The notes under the pieces were generated by a model. The model was given only the letters and a program-made list of their open reading frames with translations. It was not told where the DNA came from and did not search any database. Below, one piece after another: positions 26,623-36,628 of a DNA stretch of 64,000 bases. The number at the start of each line of letters is the position of its first letter. The stretch's first letter is position 1. The stretch covers positions 434,001-498,000 of the forward strand of contig CAWFNG010000013.1 in assembly GCA_963817135.1 (NCBI GenBank). The letters run 5' to 3'. The position numbers and the translations under genes were made by a program. The DNA comes from VAZQ01 sp963817135 (GTDB lineage: Bacteria; Pseudomonadota; Alphaproteobacteria; Rhizobiales; Xanthobacteraceae).

Positions 26623-26690
26623 CTAGTGCCGCCGATTTGAAGTTCCTACAGCGCTAGCGGCGAGGTCGTAAAGGAACTTCAAATACTAGT
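26623..26690. repeat. CTAG-ended palindromic element 1
   Basis: Perfect 13-base inverted repeat ATTTGAAGTTCCT (26635-26647) and AGGAACTTCAAAT (26672-26684), flanked by CTAGTG and ACTAGT. The same core is found at 59381-59458. It lies in the 160-base gap upstream of the heptose operon and could fold as a strong hairpin or be a miniature mobile element. Confidence 0.85.
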
Positions 26691-26762
26691 GACGGCGGGC
26701 GCTATTTCCCATACCGCGGCGAAAGCTGTCAACCGAGGGCACGCTTGGCGCTGTCGTTTCTG

Positions 26763-28086
26763 CTATCTCGGTTCCGGCTCGCTGAATTGCCGTCCGAGCA
26801 GAAAATGCAAGCCTTGACGCATGCGCCAGTTCAGCCGTTGCCGCGCAAGCGGCTGGCCCTGCACGACTTGCATGACTTGCTCTAGGCCATTCGAACGGTG
26901 CGCCCACATCCAGCGAATGAGAACAATGCAGCGCACGGCCGGCCGCAGCGCCACGTTGGCCAGCCGCAAACTACGGCTTTGCAGCTTTGCTGACCAGCGC
27001 GAAGGTTGCTCGAGAGGCGCCGCAGATTCCACGCAGGCAAGAAGCGTTTGCATCGCGTCTTGTTCAATTGCGCGCCAGCTCTCGGTGAGCGGGCGCGCAT
27101 GCCATCGCGCCGTTGCAAAGAAGATCCTTTGCTTCAGCGGGTCAACGGCGCCGCCGTAAAAGGCGGCATTGAACCGCTGTTTCTTGATCAGGCTTCCCAT
27201 CGGATTGGATTGCAGGTACCAGCGTGATTTCAGAGCTGCTGGCCGATCGGAGGAAGGCGCCCAAGCGGCCATGAAAATCTCATCGGAATCGAGCACGAGG
27301 TGCATGCGATCGGTGTGGCCAAGATTTTTGTAGATGTAATCCCCGTCGATTGTCCAATTGTCGAGAGTTCGACAAGTCGTGATTGGAAATCGCTGCGAAA
27401 TCGAGGAGGAGAGGCGCCCAGCTCAGCGAGTGCAGGACGATCCCGTCCTCGCCGGGCACTCGCCACCAAACAGCAGAGGGCGTGGCGTGGAAATGCGGAG
27501 ATTTCCATTCGTATGCCTTGGTCTCGCTGTGCATGCTGGCAAGCGCAGCGCTGACGAGCTTCCGATTGTCGATCGCAATCGGCGTGGCCCTTGCACCGTG
27601 CGCATCCGGCGTTATGCCCCATTCTTTCAGGTGATCGAAAAGCGGCTCCTCGGCAAAGCGCAATGCCGGCACCAAGGCCAATTCGACGCCTTGGCTTGCA
27701 AGCTGCTGCAGTCGCTCGATAGCACCATCCGCGAAAATTAGGTCGGGCGTGAGCACAAAGCCATAGGCTTTGGCTGCATGGGCCAACTCGCAGGCACGCC
27801 GGTGCCCGATGCCCATATGCATGCAGGCAAGCACGCCTGACCGATGCGGCGGAATTTCCAGATAGAGGGGGTCAACGAAGCGCTGCAACAGCGCGAAAAT
27901 CGGCGAAGTCTTGATCGCCTGCCAATCTTCCGGCCGCGTGCAGATCAAAAATTTGCTGCGTTGCCTGGTCGCGAGGCAGGGCAGATTGCGCGGCGACAAC
28001 AGCGTCGGCAGGCAGAGATCGAGAAAATAGTTCCGAAAACGCTCGCCCCAGAGGACGACAATAAAGTAGAACGGCCGCTCGATCAT
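26763..28086 (-). CDS. glycosyltransferase-like protein of an unrecognised family, copy B (frameshifted)
   Basis: About 440 residues. Landmarks: FYFIVVLWGERFRNYFLDLC with LPTLLSPRNLP at the N-terminus, KFLICTRPEDWQAI, HMGIGHRRACELAHAAKAYG, VLTPDLIFADGAIERLQQL (P-D-x-x-x-x-D), LASMHSETKAYEW, GIVLHSLSWAPLLLDF, then NWTIDGDYIYKNL and MHLVLDSDEIFMAAW. The C-terminal domain has AFYGGAVDPLKQRIFFATAR with a conserved W and E. One indel near 27360 separates LLLDFAAISNHDLSN from NWTIDGDYIY; otherwise it is complete. It is divergent from the aminotransferase at 28264. I infer cytoplasmic glycosyl transfer, but no catalytic assignment is proven. Confidence 0.78.
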
Positions 28087-28263
28087 GCGCCGTTATCCTC
28101 CGGGGAATTGTGCCAGTCAACAAATGCGGACGTATGTCATTGGCAATGAAGCCTAAAGTCATTGCGCTGGCACAGAGCGGGAGCGTGTGTACTTCGCCGG
28201 GGAAATAGCGTAATTGCATGGCCATGGCCCCCCGGGGGCGCTCCTGGGACAAAGGTAGTCGTG

Positions 28264-29503
28264 ATGCTTTCCACAGCCAAAGTTGTTGCGCCTCCGACTG
28301 ATGCGCTACTGGCGATTTTGGGTGGAGAACCCGTTCGCAAGAAGCCGATGCCGGGAAGGATGGCGTTGGGAACTGCCGAACAGGCGATCATTGGGGACGT
28401 CATTGCCCATTACCGCGAGCGCAGGCTCGATCCCGGCTATCAAGGCGAGTTCGAGAAGCGCTACACCGATGCGTTTGTAGCGCAGATGGGCGGCGGCTAC
28501 GCGGACGCTGTTGCAACCGGCACCGCTGCCCTGTTTGTCGCGGTTGCTGCGCTCGGCCTGCCGGAAGGAAGCGAAGTGATCGTATCGCCGATTACCGATC
28601 CCGGCTCCCTTGTCCGCGATCATTCTCAACCGGCTTGTTCCCCGCGTCGCCGATTCCGCGCCAGGCAGCTACGGCATGGGCGTGGAGCAATTCGTTGCCC
28701 GCATCACGCCGAAGGTGCGCGCGGTCATGGTGGTGCATTCCATCGGACAGCCGGTGAATGTGCGCGATATCGTGCGCGAGGCGCACGCGCGCGGCATTCG
28801 CGTGATCGAGGACTGCAGCCAGTCGCATGGCGCCAAGGTCAACGGGCGTCCGGTCGGCACGTTCGGCGACATTGCCGCGTTCTCCGCCATGTACCGCAAA
28901 GCGCATATCGCTGGCGGCAGCGGCGGCATTGTCTATTCGCGCAACGAGGACCTTTTCCACCAGGCGCTGGCGCACGCGGACCGCGGCAAGCCGCGCTGGA
29001 AAAAGGATTTCAGCGATTACGATCCAAACGGCTTCTTGTTCCCGGCGCTCAATCTGCACACGGACGAGATTTCCTGCGGCATCGGGCTCGTTTCCCTCTC
29101 GCGACTGCACGATACCATTCTGCGTCGCCTGGTCTTCGTCGCCGAGGTCACGGGAAGGATCCGCGATCGCTGCAAGCTCTGCCACCCTTACGGCTACTCA
29201 CCCAGCGATTCTCCCTTCATCTATCCCGTCATCGTCGATGTCGACCGCATCGCCTGCAGCAAGATCGAATTTGCCGAGGCGGTGTTGGCGGAAGGGATCG
29301 GGCTCAATCCGCACTACCGATACCTGGTGGTGGATTGGCCATGGCTTAAACCGTATCTTGCGGACGATTTCGAAACCGCCAATGCCCGCGACATCCGCGA
29401 TCGGTCATTCTGCCTCTACCTGAATGAGAACTACGGGCTCTCGGAGGCGAGCGACTGCGTTGCCGCACTCACCAAGGTGGAAAAGCATTTCGCGCGGGCG
29501 TGA
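28264..29503 (+). CDS. DegT/DnrJ/EryC1/StrS-family sugar aminotransferase (frameshifted)
   Basis: About 413 residues across one indel near 28606. VATGTAALFVAVAALGLPEG and VIVSPITDPGS precede it. IRVIEDCSQSHGAKVNGRP (the E-D-C-x-Q PLP ring-stacking strand), GTFGDIAAFSAMYRKAHIA followed by GGSGG (with the PLP Lys), and SDSPFIYPVIVDVDRI come after it. These enzymes place an amino group on a keto sugar nucleotide using glutamate and PLP, on a substrate such as those made by the SDR enzymes in this locus. The start ATG at 28264 is preceded by GTG in frame. The gene reads away from copy B and 40 bases ahead of copy C. Confidence 0.88.
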
Positions 29504-29543
29504 CCGGCTGAATTTGATGCGCTGAAGCTTGCGAAGGTTGCGC

Positions 29544-30800
29544 ATGCGGATTTACCTGGCAGTCACGTTTTGGGGTGAAGAATATCGGCGCTATTTCCTG
29601 GATTTCTGCCTCGCCTCGCTGCTCGCGCCCGGCAACATTCCCGCCATTGTCGACAAGCCCGCCGCGCGTCTGCTGATCGCGACAACGGATCGCGACTGGC
29701 AAGCTCTCCAGGTCGAACCCACGTTCAAGGCGGCAAAAGAACTAATCTCGGTTGAGCATGTGCCGCTGCGCAGCGAGACAGAATCTGTCGAACGCCAGAA
29801 AATGCAGCTCATGTCTGATGGGCACAGGCAGCTTGCGCGACGGATGTTTCACGACAAGGCGCATGGCGTCTTCACCTATCCAGACATGCTCGCCGCCGAT
29901 GGGATGATCGCCAAGCTGCAGGAGCTCTGGCAGCGGGGATTTTCCGTCGTCATGTTCATGAATGTTCGCTATGCGAACGAAGGGATAATCCGGGAAATAA
30001 AAGAGCAGGGATTATGTCAGCCGGGCAAAGCGCTTGCATTGTCAACCAAGGCCTTGGTGCGCATGACGATCCGGCATATGCATTCTGAACTGCAGAGATG
30101 CGGCTTCGAAAACAGATACGACGATTACGGTTGCTCCGCTTATTTTTGGCCGGTCGCGCAGCAGCAGGATTTGCTATTCCACTGCGGCAGCTGGATTCCC
30201 CTGTTGATCGATTACGGCGCGATCGAGGAACACGACGACAGCACATTTGATTCCTGGACGCTCGATGGGGATTACGTGGCGAAGAATTTTACCGACAAAA
30301 GCAAAATCTATTTCGCGCGAGATACCGATGAGCTGTTAATGATCAGCTTCTCGCCGGAAGCGAATGTGCATTATTCGCTGGCGCGCGAGCCACGCTACCG
30401 TGTGCCGTTCATACGCAGCTCGCTCAAGGTCATCGACGCCCATTATTACCTCTACGCGCAGTCGCCGCAGTGGTTTGCCAAGGATCAGTTCCGGTTGCCG
30501 GTGTGGTTTCGGGGAGGGAACTCGCCCGCGAGTCGCTGGAGCCGAGTGGAAAGGCAGGCGGCGAAACTTGTCGCCCGGATCGAACGCGGCGGAAGCCTGC
30601 GCGACAAAGCGATATACGTCGCCTATTTCCGCATCGGCCCGGTCCTTCGCTCGCTATGGACCGATCGCCAGGTGATTTTCCGCCGGATAGGTCAGGTCGT
30701 GCGCGGCGACAGATCAGCGTGGCGCAGGGTGATGTGGCGCCTTCGCCGTCAACTGGCCAGTCATCCCCAGTCCGACATGCAACACTCGCCGCCCGACTGA
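29544..30800 (+). CDS. glycosyltransferase-like protein of an unrecognised family, copy C
   Basis: 418 residues, intact. RIYLAVTFWGEEYRRYFLDF with LASLLAPGNIP, LLIATTDRDWQAL, VFTYPDMLAADGMIAKLQEL (P-D motif near 119), MTIRHMHSELQRC, LLFHCGSWIPLLIDY, SWTLDGDYVAKNF and IYFARDTDELLMISF (D-x-D-E near 260) align in order with copies B, D, E and F. The C-terminal domain keeps AQSPQWFAKDQFRLPVWF. The ATG at 29544 is preferred over a TTG 15 bases upstream. Together with the aminotransferase it forms a two-gene plus-strand unit that converges on copy D. Confidence 0.8.
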   Translation: MRIYLAVTFWGEEYRRYFLDFCLASLLAPGNIPAIVDKPAARLLIATTDRDWQALQVEPTFKAAKELISVEHVPLRSETESVERQKMQLMSDGHRQLARRMFHDKAHGVFTYPDMLAADGMIAKLQELWQRGFSVVMFMNVRYANEGIIREIKEQGLCQPGKALALSTKALVRMTIRHMHSELQRCGFENRYDDYGCSAYFWPVAQQQDLLFHCGSWIPLLIDYGAIEEHDDSTFDSWTLDGDYVAKNFTDKSKIYFARDTDELLMISFSPEANVHYSLAREPRYRVPFIRSSLKVIDAHYYLYAQSPQWFAKDQFRLPVWFRGGNSPASRWSRVERQAAKLVARIERGGSLRDKAIYVAYFRIGPVLRSLWTDRQVIFRRIGQVVRGDRSAWRRVMWRLRRQLASHPQSDMQHSPPD

Positions 30801-30802
30801 TT

Positions 30803-32207
30803 TCAGGGGTTGGACGGACCGGGTCGCGGATCGCGAAACGGGCGGCCGATCAGCTGATGTCCTACCTGGCGCATTCGCCATGTCACCTGGCGCAGCGCCG
30901 TCCGATCGCCATAGGCGACCTCGCGTACCCGTTTGGAAATTACGTCGCGATAGACCCAGCACGTGTAGATGACCCTGGTTGCCCGCACGATGGGGACGAT
31001 GACGTTGTTCATCAGGCGGATGGTCAGGCGGCTGCGCACCTGTTCCGACCGCGACGGGTCGCGCGCCAGAGCTGGCGCCGTGCATCGAGGTCGGCGTCGC
31101 CTCGAGCCGTTCCACCACGCGAGCCGCATCGCCGCGCGGCGGAGCCACGCAGGTATAGAGCGTGTTGAGGGCACGGCGTTCGACGGCAGCCCAGTTTTCG
31201 TTGATTGGATTGGCATGCCAGCGTGCGGTCTGGAAAAAAATGCTCTGCTTGAGCGGGTCGAAAAAGCCACTGTAGAACGCCTGGTGGAAGCGCATCTTCT
31301 TGACGAGATTTCCAACGAGTTGATTTCTGAGAAAAGGCTGCGGCGTCAGGTCGTGCGGCCGATCCGATATGCGGCGCCCAGCTCGCCAGGAAGATCTCGT
31401 CGGAATCCAGCACCAGATGGATGCGCTTGATGTTGCCGAGGTTCTTGATAGATGTAATCGCCGTCAAAGGTCCAATCGTCGAAGACCGAGGTATCGTGCT
31501 GCGGAACGGCGGTAAAATCGAAAAGGAGAGGCGCCCAGCTCAGGCAGTGCACCACAATTCCGTCCTCGCCGGGCACACGCCACCAGGCCGCGGACGCAAT
31601 CCGGTGGAAGTACGGCGCATCCCACTCGTAGGTCTTCGTCTCGCTGTGCATGCTGGCGAGAGCCATGCGCACGAGCTCGCGGTTCTCGATGCGTGATGGG
31701 GTCGGCGGCGCCGTTGCGCGCCTCGGGCGATATGCCGGCCTCGCGCAAGCTGCTCGAACAGCGGCTCCTCGGCAAAGCGCAGCGCCGGCACCAGGGCCAA
31801 TTGCACGCCGTGCACGGGCGAGTTCCTGAAGCCGCGCGATAGTGCCGTCGGAGAAGATGGAATCGGGCGTGAGCACGAAAGGATAGGCCTTTGCCTCGTA
31901 GGCAAGCTCGCAGCCGCGGCGATGCCCGATGCCCATGTGCACGCAGCCGCTCGCGCCGGGAGGGCAGGGCGGAATCTCGATGTAAACGGGCTCGACGTAC
32001 CGTTCCAGCAGCTTGAAGACCGGCGCTGCCTGTCATGGCGGCCCAGTCATGCGGGCGCGTGCAGATCAGGAACTTGCTGCGCGGCCGGGTTGCCAGCGCC
32101 GGCAGGTTGCGCGGCGACAGGAGCGTGGGCAGGCAGAGATCGAGAAAATAGTTGCGGAACCGCTCGCCCCAGAGAACCAGAATGAAATAGAAAGGCCGGT
32201 CGAGCAT
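30803..32207 (-). pseudogene. glycosyltransferase-like protein of an unrecognised family, copy D (several frameshifts)
   Basis: This is the closest relative of copy B. FYFILVLWGERFRNYFLDLC and KFLICTRPHDWAAM open it, then HMGIGHRRGCELAYEAKAYP, FVLTPDSIFSDGTIARLQEL, LASMHSETKTYEWDAPYF, GIVVHCLSWAPLLFDF, DWTFDGDYIYQE, HLVLDSDEIFLASWAPH and AFYSGFFDPLKQSIFFQTAR follow. At least four indels (near 32025, 31810-31720, 31450 and 31060) force frame changes. All family motifs are still present and undamaged, which argues for sequencing error rather than decay, but I mark it as disrupted. It follows the FkbM gene by 28 bases on the same strand. Confidence 0.75.
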
Positions 32208-32235
32208 GGGCGGCTCGACACGCGATGGGTGTTGC

Positions 32236-33457
32236 TCAAGCGCCGGCATTGGTCCGCGGGACTGCATAGAGCACCGTCTCGATGACGCCGCCGTCATGCT
32301 GGCGCAGGAACAACTGGTATTGCGGGCTCAGTTCGCGAACGAGCTGCGGGATGCGCCAGAGATCGCTCGGGCGGTGATAGACCGAGAAGCGCAAGTTTCG
32401 GCAGCCAGCGCTCGATGGTCTTGCGGGCGCCGGCGATCGCATCGATTTCCGCCCCTTCGATATTCATCTTGATGTATGACGCGCGGTCGCCATCGAGCAC
32501 ATCATCGAGGCTCACCACCTCGATGCTGATCGCTCCCTCATCCGTAAAGATGGCACCGCGGCTTGCGTCGTCGCGAAATCGCAGTACCGCCTTTTCGCGG
32601 TGCAGCCCGGCATTGATGGCCTCGATGCGTTTTTCGCCGGCGAAATTCTGCTCGCAGCCTGGCGTAGGTCTTGCGGATCAGGCTCGAACGCAAGAATGCG
32701 CTCGTAGCGATCCGCAACCCGCTCCTTAAACCAGCGGATGCTGTCGCCATCGAACGCGCCGGCATCGACGTAGACCTCGTCATCCCCGAGATCGAACAGT
32801 CCCGTGGGATGATAGAGGCCATTGTGATGAGCGCCCTTGTCGATGACGGGGCCGAGCATTTCAGGGTCGGCGGTCAGCCGGTATTGCAGGACCGCATCGA
32901 GCACCTGGCGCGAGCGATCATCCGCCAGTTCGCCGTCGAGCCATCGATACTGATCGCGGTTTTCCAGGAGGTCCTGCAGCCATCCGTCATAGAACATGTG
33001 CGGCTTGAACTGCGCGGGCGCGAGGGCTTGCAGCGCGGCAAACGGCAGTACCGTGGCAAAGCCGAGCGCGCGTAGGCGCCGTGTAGGGTCGAGCGCGCGG
33101 TGCGATGCAATGACGATGGGCAAGTGCCGATCGAGCTTCTGCCAGGGCGCCGGTCGGCTCGACCTTGAGCCATGCACGATTGCCCCGAGCTTGCCGGCAT
33201 CGTCATCGACCATCGTGGCAATGGTGATGCCGCGCGGCGCGGCATATCGCAGCGAGCCGCTGGCCTTCCGGCCCGGCGCCGAGGATCGCGATCGTTTGCA
33301 TGCGATCGGGATCGAAACCTCGATTGTGGCGCCTGATCCCGGCGATCAGATCGGCGAGCGAGCGCGCCTTTTCGATGCGCGTCAATGCATCGCCGACAGG
33401 CGCGGAATTTTGCTGATCGAACGCGGGCCTGACCTGCTTATGCGCGACGTCCATCAT
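32236..33457 (-). CDS. FkbM-family methyltransferase (frameshifted)
   Basis: The ATG at 33457 starts a 400-residue protein. An N-terminal Rossmann-like part (TIAILGAGPEGQRLAAIC) is followed by FKPHMFYDGWLQDLLENRD, then the SAM domain: DDEVYVDAGAFDGDSIRWF and ILAFEPDPQ. After a shift near 32650 and another near 32515 come VVSLDDVLDGDRASYIKMN with IEGAE (the FkbM D-x-x-x-x-E end motif) and YHRPSDLWRIPQLVRELSP. FkbM enzymes O-methylate hydroxyls of sugars or polyketides. It lies between the acetyltransferase (6 bases) and copy D, suggesting a minus-strand tailoring operon. Confidence 0.85.
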
Positions 33458-33463
33458 GCTGCT

Positions 33464-34191
33464 CTACGCGTTCGTGTCAGATGGCTGCGGCATTTGCGCT
33501 CGGCCGCTTTCCGCGCCTTGATCGCCTCGAGCATATCCAGGCAGCGCTCGATATCCCGAAACGGCAATCCGCTCGAGATCGGAGAGGTCGAGCTCCCACC
33601 ACTTCACCCGCAGCAGTCGCGCGATGATGGCATCGGGAAAGCGCAATCGCTTGATCACGGCCGGCACGCCGGCGACCACGGCGTAAGGGGGAACATCCTT
33701 GGTGACGACGGAGCCGGCGGCGATCATCGCTCCGTCGCCCACCGTGACGCCGCCCATGACATTGACATGATGGCCCGGCCCACACGTCGTTGCCGATCGT
33801 CACCTTCTGGAACATGTCGGGCGCTGCGCTCGAGCCGCGCAAAATCCCGGTATTCCTCGACCCAATCATATGCCTTCGGCGTGATACTGGAACTCGTGGA
33901 TGCTGAGCCAATCGGTCGGATGATTGAACGGGTTGATGGAGGAGCGCGCGCCGATCGAGCAGTAGGAGCCGATGGTTCCGCGGGCAATGAAGCAGCTTTC
34001 ATTCAGGCCGGTATATTTGCCGGCGACGACGTCGGGACCAAGCTGGGTGTTCTTGCTCAGGTACAAAGGTCCGTCGATGGTCGAGCGAAAAATGCGCGCG
34101 CCCGGGCAAATGCGCATGATGCCGTGCAAATCACGATAGCCATCCGCTCGTGTTTTCGAACTCGATCGACAAAAATGCTGGAGAATTTCAT
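33464..34191 (-). CDS. left-handed beta-helix (hexapeptide) acetyltransferase, CatB/XAT-like (frameshifted)
   Basis: DGPLYLSKNTQLGPDVVAG, LNESCFIARGTIGSYCSIG and ARSSINPFNHPTDWLSIHEF carry hexapeptide repeats and the catalytic-type His. After indels near 33880 and 33780 the reading continues as MFQKVTIGNDVWAG, MGGVTVGDGAMIAAGSVVT and KDVPPYAVVAGVPAVIKRLR, the classical end of the helix. The start at 34191 (KFSSIFVDRVRK) is tentative, since a further indel lies near 34135. These enzymes use acetyl-CoA to O- or N-acetylate sugars, here probably on the polysaccharide repeat. It is the first gene of a unit with FkbM and copy D. The 284 bases upstream contain no gene. Confidence 0.85.
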
Positions 34192-34475
34192 TGCGCGATG
34201 ACCTGCTCGCCGTCGCGAAGCTCGCATAAAGGTGTGGCCCGCCGAGTGCGGAACTAGATCCGCAAATGCGCCGCAATTCGCGTGCGCCAATCGCGGACGC
34301 GCATGTCTGCAAAGTAGGCACCGGAGCTTTCGCCTGAACCGCCCTAATTGCTGCGGCTATGAGCAGCGCTGTTGCGTGAAGCGGCGCACTGCGCGAAATT
34401 GCAATGCGTCTTCAGCAGCTTGGGTTAAGGCTGGTGCCGTGGGGCCGGCCAGGCGGGGGATCGCGCAGATTTGCC

Positions 34476-35541
34476 ATGAAGGACTGGTCGAACGCACCCT
34501 GGGTTGACCCCAGTTTGGGCTGGAAGCCGCGCCCGGTGAGCGAGCTTCCCGAGCGCGCGCTCATCGATTTTGCCACCAAATGCAACCTGCGTTGTCCCAT
34601 GTGCCCGGTGTGGGGCTCGGAGGACGATGAGGCGATCGATGCCGTCAAAGGCATCATGGACGTCGATGCGGCGCGTCGTGTGCTTGACGAAATGATGGCG
34701 GCAAAGCCGCTGGTGCAGCCGTCGATGTATGGCGAGCCGCTGCTCATTCCCGACCTGCGCGCGCGCCTCACCGACATGAAGTCGCGCGGCATAACCGTTG
34801 CGTTCAACACCAATGGTCTCACGCTGCACGAAGACCTCGCCAAATTCCTCGTCGAGGTCGAGGTCGATTCGGTTTTCTTCAGCCTCGAAGGCGTCACCCG
34901 CGAGACGCTGAAGAAGATCCGCGGCGTCGACAAGATCGAGAAGATCGAGGCCGCGATTTTCCGACTGCTGGCCGCGCGCGGCGACGACGAGCTTCCGCGC
35001 ATCGGCGTCACCATGACCAAGCAGGACGGCAACCTGCACGAGGAGGAGGCCTTCGTCGCCCGCTGGGCCGGCATTGTCGATTGCGTGCGCACCAGCCTCA
35101 TTTTCGAGAACGGCACCTATCCCGACATGGTGCCGCCGGAGAAGCGCGTGCCGTGCCCGACGCTCTATCAGACCATGCCGGTGCACAACGACGGCACCGT
35201 GACCATCTGCTGCCTCGACGGCTTCAAGATGACCAATGTCGGCAACGTCTTCACCGACGGGGTGAAGGCGGTGTGGCAGGGCGAGGAGTTCGCCAAGGTC
35301 CGCTACTATCACGAGACGGAACAGTGGGACAAAGTCCCGTTCTGCCGCGATTGCAACGGCTGGGCGCAGCAGGAATTCGTCGAGGAGATCCGCGACGGGC
35401 TTCTCATCCGCCGCTCGCCGCAGTTCGTCTATTACAACCGCATCGACCGCCTCAACAGCTGGACCGGCCGGCTGGTGGGCGGCCATCCCCACGCCGCCGA
35501 CCGCCGAGGAACTGGCGGCGCGGCAGATCGCCGCGGAGTAG
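34476..35541 (+). CDS. radical SAM protein with C-terminal SPASM-like cysteines
   Basis: The ATG at 34476 (KDWSNAPWVDPSLGW) is chosen over an upstream start lacking conservation. LIDFATKCNLRCPMCPVWG holds the C-x3-C-x2-C iron-sulphur motif. GEPLLIPDLRARLTDM, FNTNGLTLHEDLA and VFFSLEGVTRETL complete the radical SAM barrel. The C-terminus has VPCPTLYQTMPVHNDGTV, ICCLDG and PFCRDCNGWAQQEF, an auxiliary-cluster Cys set. A late indel near 35485 probably hides the true end IPTPPTAEELAARQIAAE at 35541. In glycan loci such enzymes have been linked to sugar or lipid-carrier modification, but the substrate is unknown. Confidence 0.85.
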
Positions 35542-35581
35542 CGGGCGGAAGCTCTCTCGGCCCTCATAGAGCGGCCGTCAA

Positions 35582-36439
35582 ATGACTAATAATCTAAAAC
35601 CGGCCATCGCCGTGATTGTTTTGGTTTGCATCGGCACCATTGTGCATATGCAGAGTGAGACGGCTCGCCCGGACTCGTCGGGAACGATTCCATGCGCGTA
35701 TCCGAAATCACTTGGGCGAGTGATAACACTGTTTACGTTCGGACAATCGAACGCCGCAGACAGCGTATTTGGAGACAAATATAAAACGAATAAAAATGTC
35801 TTCGCATTTGACTGGGCGGCTGAAAAGTGTCTTCGCGCGCAAAACCCGTTGCCTAACCAAGATGGAACCGAAGGTGGCCCATGGGTGCGGCTCGGGGAAA
35901 AGTTGATCGAAGCTAACTTGACAGACGCCGTGGTAATCCTCGCTGCGGCAATATCCGGTAGTTATATCAGCGAGTGGGAGCCGAGCGGCCGCAACTTTCC
36001 GCATCTGAAGACGGCGCTGATGCATGCCGTCGATGCCAATCTCGTGCCGTCATATTTGCTCTGGCATCAAGGCGAGGCGGAAGCCAATAACACCCAAATG
36101 TCAAAAGAGGAATACATGAACCGCTTTCACAACATGCTTAGCGGTATCCGCGCACTTGGCATCGATGCGCCGATTTTTGTTCCGCGGGCCACTCTATGTG
36201 AGACGTGGCCCTATCAGACCTCACCGTCACCTCATTTCGACAATAGAGGAACTATCAGAGCCGCCCAAGCTGCACTTGTTGATCCCGCTCGCGGCATTCT
36301 GGCTGGCCCCGACACAGACGTCATTGGTATCAACGAAAGGAACGCTGGTTGCCACTTTGATATTGAAGGCAATAAACGCCACGTTTCCCTTTGGTTCACA
36401 GCTCTCGCGCTTGCTATCAATCGCCGAGCGCTGAACTAG
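35582..36439 (+). CDS. SGNH/CE6-like carbohydrate O-acetylesterase (sialate O-acetylesterase domain)
   Basis: 285 residues. An N-terminal membrane anchor or signal (AIAVIVLVCIGTIVHM) is followed by FTFGQSNAAD (the G-Q-S-N block with the catalytic Ser), LAAAISGSYISEW, SYLLWHQGEAEANN (the Q-G-E block) and GCHFDIEGNKRH near the C-terminus (catalytic His). These are the blocks of the sialate O-acetylesterase/CE6 family, which removes acetyl groups from sugars outside the cytoplasm. The base composition is visibly more AT-rich than the flanking genes, suggesting separate acquisition. It follows the radical SAM gene by 40 bases. Confidence 0.82.
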   Translation: MTNNLKPAIAVIVLVCIGTIVHMQSETARPDSSGTIPCAYPKSLGRVITLFTFGQSNAADSVFGDKYKTNKNVFAFDWAAEKCLRAQNPLPNQDGTEGGPWVRLGEKLIEANLTDAVVILAAAISGSYISEWEPSGRNFPHLKTALMHAVDANLVPSYLLWHQGEAEANNTQMSKEEYMNRFHNMLSGIRALGIDAPIFVPRATLCETWPYQTSPSPHFDNRGTIRAAQAALVDPARGILAGPDTDVIGINERNAGCHFDIEGNKRHVSLWFTALALAINRRALN

Positions 36440-36470
36440 GTCAGCGTTTCCTTGGTTGAATCATAGCCAG

Positions 36471-36590
36471 TGTCATTCCGGGGCGAGGCCGAAGCGCAGC
36501 GAAGGCCGAGAGCCCGGAATCCATAAGCCCGGCCGTGGTTATGGTTTCCGGGCTCGCCGCTCCGCTTCGCTTCGCGCGCCCCGGAATGAC
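36471..36590. repeat. 120-base palindromic intergenic repeat (GTCATTCCGGGGCG type)
   Basis: Perfect 14-base ends GTCATTCCGGGGCG (36471-36484) and CGCCCCGGAATGAC (36577-36590), with further internal pairing of GCCCGGAATCC and GGTTTCCGGGC. Repeats of this style are very common between genes in Bradyrhizobium and Rhodopseudomonas genomes (from memory). It lies between the esterase and the AAC(3)-like gene, which converge here, and could act as a terminator for both. Confidence 0.9.
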
Positions 36591-36628
36591 GAGGACGTTG
36601 TAATGAGCAGCTTCATGGAATCGCTTGC

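Noticed and set aside
36471..36590. Possible CRISPR array or phage attachment site
   Set aside because: The repeats here are inverted, not direct, with no spacer periodicity. No array-like direct repeats were found anywhere in the window; the only tandem repeat is the two-copy 21-mer at 43468.
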